Of a stretch of 64,000 nucleotides of DNA, positions 61,488 to 64,000 are shown in pieces. Both the position numbers and the translations under genes were made by a program. Every line of letters begins with the position of its first letter. Position 1 is the stretch's first letter. The notes beneath the pieces are model-generated. The model saw only the letters and a list, made by a program, of their open reading frames with translations, did no database searches and was not told the origin of the DNA. This DNA comes from Defluviitaleaceae bacterium. GTDB lineage: Bacteria > Bacillota > Clostridia > Lachnospirales > WQUN01. The DNA lies in NCBI GenBank assembly GCA_009777845.1, contig WRLD01000002.1, forward strand, positions 62,001 to 126,000, read 5' to 3'.

Positions 61488-62747
61488 ATGAGTTCACAGG
61501 GAACAGACTCCGCAGTGAATATCAAGGATTATCTGATTGCTAAAAGCCCTAGTGTGCATTTGGATGCCGCTAGTCCTTATAAGGTGCTTTTGCAAACGGA
61601 GAGCGATTTTATCATTTCCCGCAAGAGCAGAAAAGGCAGGGCAGATAGGGAGCTAGTTATCCTTATTAGCGAGGCTCTTTTTTATTTTAAAGAAAAGGAC
61701 AAAATCGAAGAAATAACTTACAAAGGGCTGGCGGATTTCCTAAGCGGTCTTGGCAGACAAAGGCTTGCGCTAGAGCAGGTTTTATGGCTTTCATCGCTTA
61801 ATAAAAGCGACATACACCGCCTGCTGAATATTATTACAAGGCCAGCCCTTATTGAAATGGCGCGCGCAAACATGCTTACACAAAGCACCCAAGCCCATGA
61901 TAATTGGCGCATGGAGCATTGGGAGAAAAGCCCTGCATTATATAAAAACGTCTACGCCTCTCTCAGCAATATCAGTCCCTGCCAGTTTCAAGTCTGCGTG
62001 AATCTTGCTTTTGAAATTTACAGCCGCTTTGGGTATGGCGAGGCTCTATATTTTATCGAAGCGCTCGGGAAATCTAAATTTGAGCAATTCACCTGCGAAC
62101 ATGACAGGCGTTCGCGTAGCGGCGACTTAAACGGCTTTATTCAATTGTTAGACGAGCCGTATAGCTTAGAATTACGCCGTCTTATTGATTACACCGTTGA
62201 TTCCTACGTCCAAGGCATTACAAGGGTAAATTGTGAATTTTGGCAGGCGTATGAGCAGTACCTAGCAATACAGCTACGGGTATTTGGCGAAATTAGGGAC
62301 AAATATCCGCGCTATTTAATGACAGCATACAATATCGCGGCGTTAAATATCAATCTGATGGAGCGTATTCACTCCGATGAGGAATTTGCGGAGCTTGCGG
62401 CTGAGGTTCGCAGCTTGGCGTATGAGGATAAGCTGTATAGCGTAATCGTCCCGACCACGGCACAACAGCTTGCGGAGGAGGGCATTACCCTTGGGCATTG
62501 CATGGGAGCTAACGCCGAACAAATTATGTCAAGCGGTCTGCATATTTTATTCCTGCGTAACAGCAACGCGAAAGAAACGCCGCTTGTAACGCTGCGATAC
62601 AGCAATAATGCGATTACTGGCGCGGAGGGGCTTAATCGCCGTGGCTTAACTGATGCTGAGCGGGAATTTCTTGAGGTTTGGGGCAGGGAAAAAGGTGTTT
62701 GTACTAATTCCGTGGCAAAGGAAGGAAATGATGTTTATGTTGCCTAA
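61488..62747 (+). CDS. PcfJ-like protein
   Basis: A 419-residue protein whose C-terminal part has the PcfJ pattern: LYSVIVPTTAQQLAEEGITL, GHCMG, LHILFLRNSN, LVTLRYSNNAITGAEGLNRR. PcfJ was named from the conjugative plasmid pCF10; its biochemical role is unclear. The N-terminal 280 residues are helical and rich in Tyr and Arg. AGGAGGGGGG precedes the ATG. In Firmicutes elements this family usually lies in the accessory replication/transfer region, in keeping with the neighbours here. Confidence 0.82.
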   Translation: MSSQGTDSAVNIKDYLIAKSPSVHLDAASPYKVLLQTESDFIISRKSRKGRADRELVILISEALFYFKEKDKIEEITYKGLADFLSGLGRQRLALEQVLWLSSLNKSDIHRLLNIITRPALIEMARANMLTQSTQAHDNWRMEHWEKSPALYKNVYASLSNISPCQFQVCVNLAFEIYSRFGYGEALYFIEALGKSKFEQFTCEHDRRSRSGDLNGFIQLLDEPYSLELRRLIDYTVDSYVQGITRVNCEFWQAYEQYLAIQLRVFGEIRDKYPRYLMTAYNIAALNINLMERIHSDEEFAELAAEVRSLAYEDKLYSVIVPTTAQQLAEEGITLGHCMGANAEQIMSSGLHILFLRNSNAKETPLVTLRYSNNAITGAEGLNRRGLTDAEREFLEVWGREKGVCTNSVAKEGNDVYVA

Positions 62748-63123
62748 CAACAAAAAAATTTATAACGATGGTACACACATGTGGCGTGATACCGTGTCGT
62801 CCTATGGTATTTATGAGGCTGTCATTATTATTCGCAATTATCTTGAACTGAAGCTAAAGCATGAACATTCGGAGGAAGAACGTCTATTTTGCCGTGAGCT
62901 GTTCTCCGCAATGTATGAAGCCACAGCAGGCATAATAGACCCACGCAAGCTCGTTTATGCCTATGACTTTAAAACTGCCCATGAGCATTTGGAGGATAGC
63001 TACTACCACGCAAGCCGCAAGTTAAATTCAAGCTGCGCAAGTGGTATTGACCGCTTAATCAATGCTTCTTGTTACAAGTCCAATTACTATAATCTTGGGT
63101 TGGCAGCCATGAGAGCCATTTAG
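62728..63123 (+). CDS. Unrecognised element protein
   Basis: A 131-residue helical protein: YGIYEAVIIIRNYLELKLKHEHSEEERLFCRELFSAMYEATAG, then FKTAHEHLEDSYYHASRKLNSSC and a short C-terminal helix. No known domain. Three in-frame ATGs (62728, 62731, 62737) lie after AAAGGAAGG; the first is given, the third is also well spaced. The gene overlaps the end of the PcfJ-like gene by 20 bases in another frame. Confidence 0.6.
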   Translation: MMFMLPNNKKIYNDGTHMWRDTVSSYGIYEAVIIIRNYLELKLKHEHSEEERLFCRELFSAMYEATAGIIDPRKLVYAYDFKTAHEHLEDSYYHASRKLNSSCASGIDRLINASCYKSNYYNLGLAAMRAI

Positions 63124-63147
63124 GATTATGGATTTAATCGCGTTTGC

Positions 63148-63594
63148 TTGGTTTTGGCGTTTAATTATAAACACAATGGCAACGATGGGCGGCTTTCGGC
63201 AGTTAATCGGAAGTGGGTCGATGGGTTCATTTTGCAGGAAAAGGCGTTTGACAACACATGGTTGCAAGCACACGCAACACTAATTGACGGCTTTTGTAAT
63301 CATGCTCGGGAGCTGTACCAAAGCCTCGGCGCGGAGCGATATACACTGCCGGGACACGAAGAAAACGGCGCGGTTCACGGTTATGAAATAAGGCGGTCGA
63401 TTACGACATCTGACGAGGGCAACGGATTTTCCACGGGTTATGCTATTGGTTACAATCCCCAAGCGGCCAGCCCATGGGTCTGCTGGCAATTTGCCGTAAG
63501 GGACGGTGAACGTCACTATAATTGGGGCATATACGGCGAAGAACAGACGGCGATAGATGCTTATAACTCTCGTGTGTTCGTTGCTCTTAACTAA
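63148..63594 (+). CDS. Unrecognised element protein with uncertain start
   Basis: A protein of about 148 residues: NGNDGRLSAVNRKWVDGFIL, ATLIDGFCNHARELYQSLGAERY, YEIRRSITTSD and a C-terminal ASPWVCWQFAVRDGERHYNWG. Small element proteins of this style occur in Firmicutes integrative elements, but no function is recalled. The start is unclear. TTG at 63148 is the first usable codon after the in-frame stop of the gene before, with no good ribosome binding site. Because the two are in the same frame with one stop codon between, a former fusion or readthrough is possible. Confidence 0.6.
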   Translation: MVLAFNYKHNGNDGRLSAVNRKWVDGFILQEKAFDNTWLQAHATLIDGFCNHARELYQSLGAERYTLPGHEENGAVHGYEIRRSITTSDEGNGFSTGYAIGYNPQAASPWVCWQFAVRDGERHYNWGIYGEEQTAIDAYNSRVFVALN

Positions 63595-63598
63595 GCAG

Positions 63599-63621
63599 GA
63601 ACGGTTACATTTAAACCGTTC
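63599..63621 (+). terminator. Short hairpin before the Rad52-like gene
   Basis: GAACGGTT, seven-base loop, AACCGTTC. No T run follows, so it is only a possible terminator. Confidence 0.4.
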
Positions 63622-63669
63622 TAAGCTACTGAAAAAAATTAGAATTACAAAAAACGGAGGGATAAACCT

Positions 63670-64000
63670 ATGAATCAAGAGGTTATCAGTAAATTAAGAG
63701 CCCCATTCCCCTTTGAGGCGGTAGAGGCCAAAATTCAAGTCACCAGCAAAGAAAACGGCACAGGAATGGCTGTTTTTTATTTGGACAGCCGCGCTATCCA
63801 AAATCGCTTGGACGAGGTTCTGGGGCATTTTAATTGGAAAAATCAGTATCTCGCATGGCAGAATAACGCCCAGCTCTGCGGAATCGCTGTATTTAACGCT
63901 GAACGTAATGAATGGGTGGGCAAGTTTGACGGTGCTGAATGTAGCGACATTGAGCCTATAAAGGGCGGCTTATCCGATAGCTTCAAGCGTGCCGCCTGCA
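63670..64000 (+). CDS. Rad52-like single-strand annealing protein (3' end outside window)
   Basis: The first 110 codons of a gene cut by the window edge. FPFEAVEAKIQ, YLDSRAIQNRLDEVLGHFNWKNQY, CGIAVFNAERNEW and CSDIEPIKGGLSDSFKRAA fit the Rad52/Rad22 annealing domain (the IEPIKGGLSDSFKRAA block is characteristic). Such proteins anneal complementary single strands in phage and element recombination. AACGGAGGG eight bases before the ATG. With two SSB proteins it suggests that the element has its own recombination system. Confidence 0.85.
   Translation, partial: MNQEVISKLRAPFPFEAVEAKIQVTSKENGTGMAVFYLDSRAIQNRLDEVLGHFNWKNQYLAWQNNAQLCGIAVFNAERNEWVGKFDGAECSDIEPIKGGLSDSFKRAAC

Larger units (their letters stand above)
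25299..64000. mobile_element. Large integrative element (left part; right end beyond window)
   Basis: The boundary is inferred from the truncated spmB gene, the serine recombinase just inside it, and the end of the host-type AATCCGT repeats and 115-bp elements. The content is typical of large integrative or plasmid-like elements: two site-specific recombinases, MazF, regulators, SSB, sliding clamp, helicase, PcfJ-like protein, methyltransferase and Rad52-like protein. No relaxase, VirD4/VirB or tail genes are seen in the window, so conjugative or phage nature is open. The segments 25.4-42.6 kb and 43-64 kb differ in style (AT-rich cargo, then denser core) and may have separate histories. Confidence 0.75.

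Overview
The window looks like chromosome of an anaerobic, spore-forming member of the Clostridia. The reasons are a formate-tetrahydrofolate ligase gene, a spore-maturation gene fragment (spmB), a cohesin protein beside a dockerin protein, and Gram-positive style ribosome binding sites. The species cannot be read from the sequence. No rRNA, tRNA or CRISPR array was recognised.

Bases 1-25300 are chromosomal. They hold a two-part membrane glycosyltransferase, rmuC, the rpsB-tsf operon, a 1.3-kb block of four long repeats, an 11.2-kb gene for a secreted CotH/lamin-tail/dockerin protein, a cohesin-type surface protein, and a response regulator-histidine kinase-small alarmone synthetase operon. 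fhs follows, flanked by two 115-bp MITE-like elements in opposite orientation. Degenerate AATCCGT-type repeats fill the gaps. None of these repeats was seen after about 25.0 kb.

At about 25.3 kb an element begins that runs past the end of the window. It cuts spmB after about 65 codons. A large serine recombinase lies just inside the boundary, so the arrangement resembles elements that interrupt sporulation genes and may be excised. The element then carries a MazF toxin, a tyrosine recombinase, a small ribbon-helix-helix protein with a divergent promoter/operator, an agr-type quorum-sensing set (LytTR regulator, sensor kinase, AgrB and a short AgrD), an invertase bounded by inverted repeats, a second protein sharing a module with the chromosomal cohesin protein, and a 2140-residue protease joining a subtilisin domain to a C-terminal caspase-like domain. 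A reasonable inference, not proof, is that quorum sensing and DNA inversion control this surface/protease cargo.

From 43 kb to the end is a dense information-processing module on one strand: two SSB proteins, a single-chain RNA polymerase-like protein with a DFDGD motif, an SNF2-type helicase with a zinc ribbon, a DNA sliding clamp, a JAB-like protein and a ThiF/E1-like protein, a DUF6094-type adenine methyltransferase, a PcfJ-like protein, several unrecognised proteins, and a Rad52-like annealing protein cut by the window end. Together they suggest a large integrative or plasmid-like element that brings its own replication, recombination and perhaps transcription functions. Conjugation genes and the right end are not in the window.
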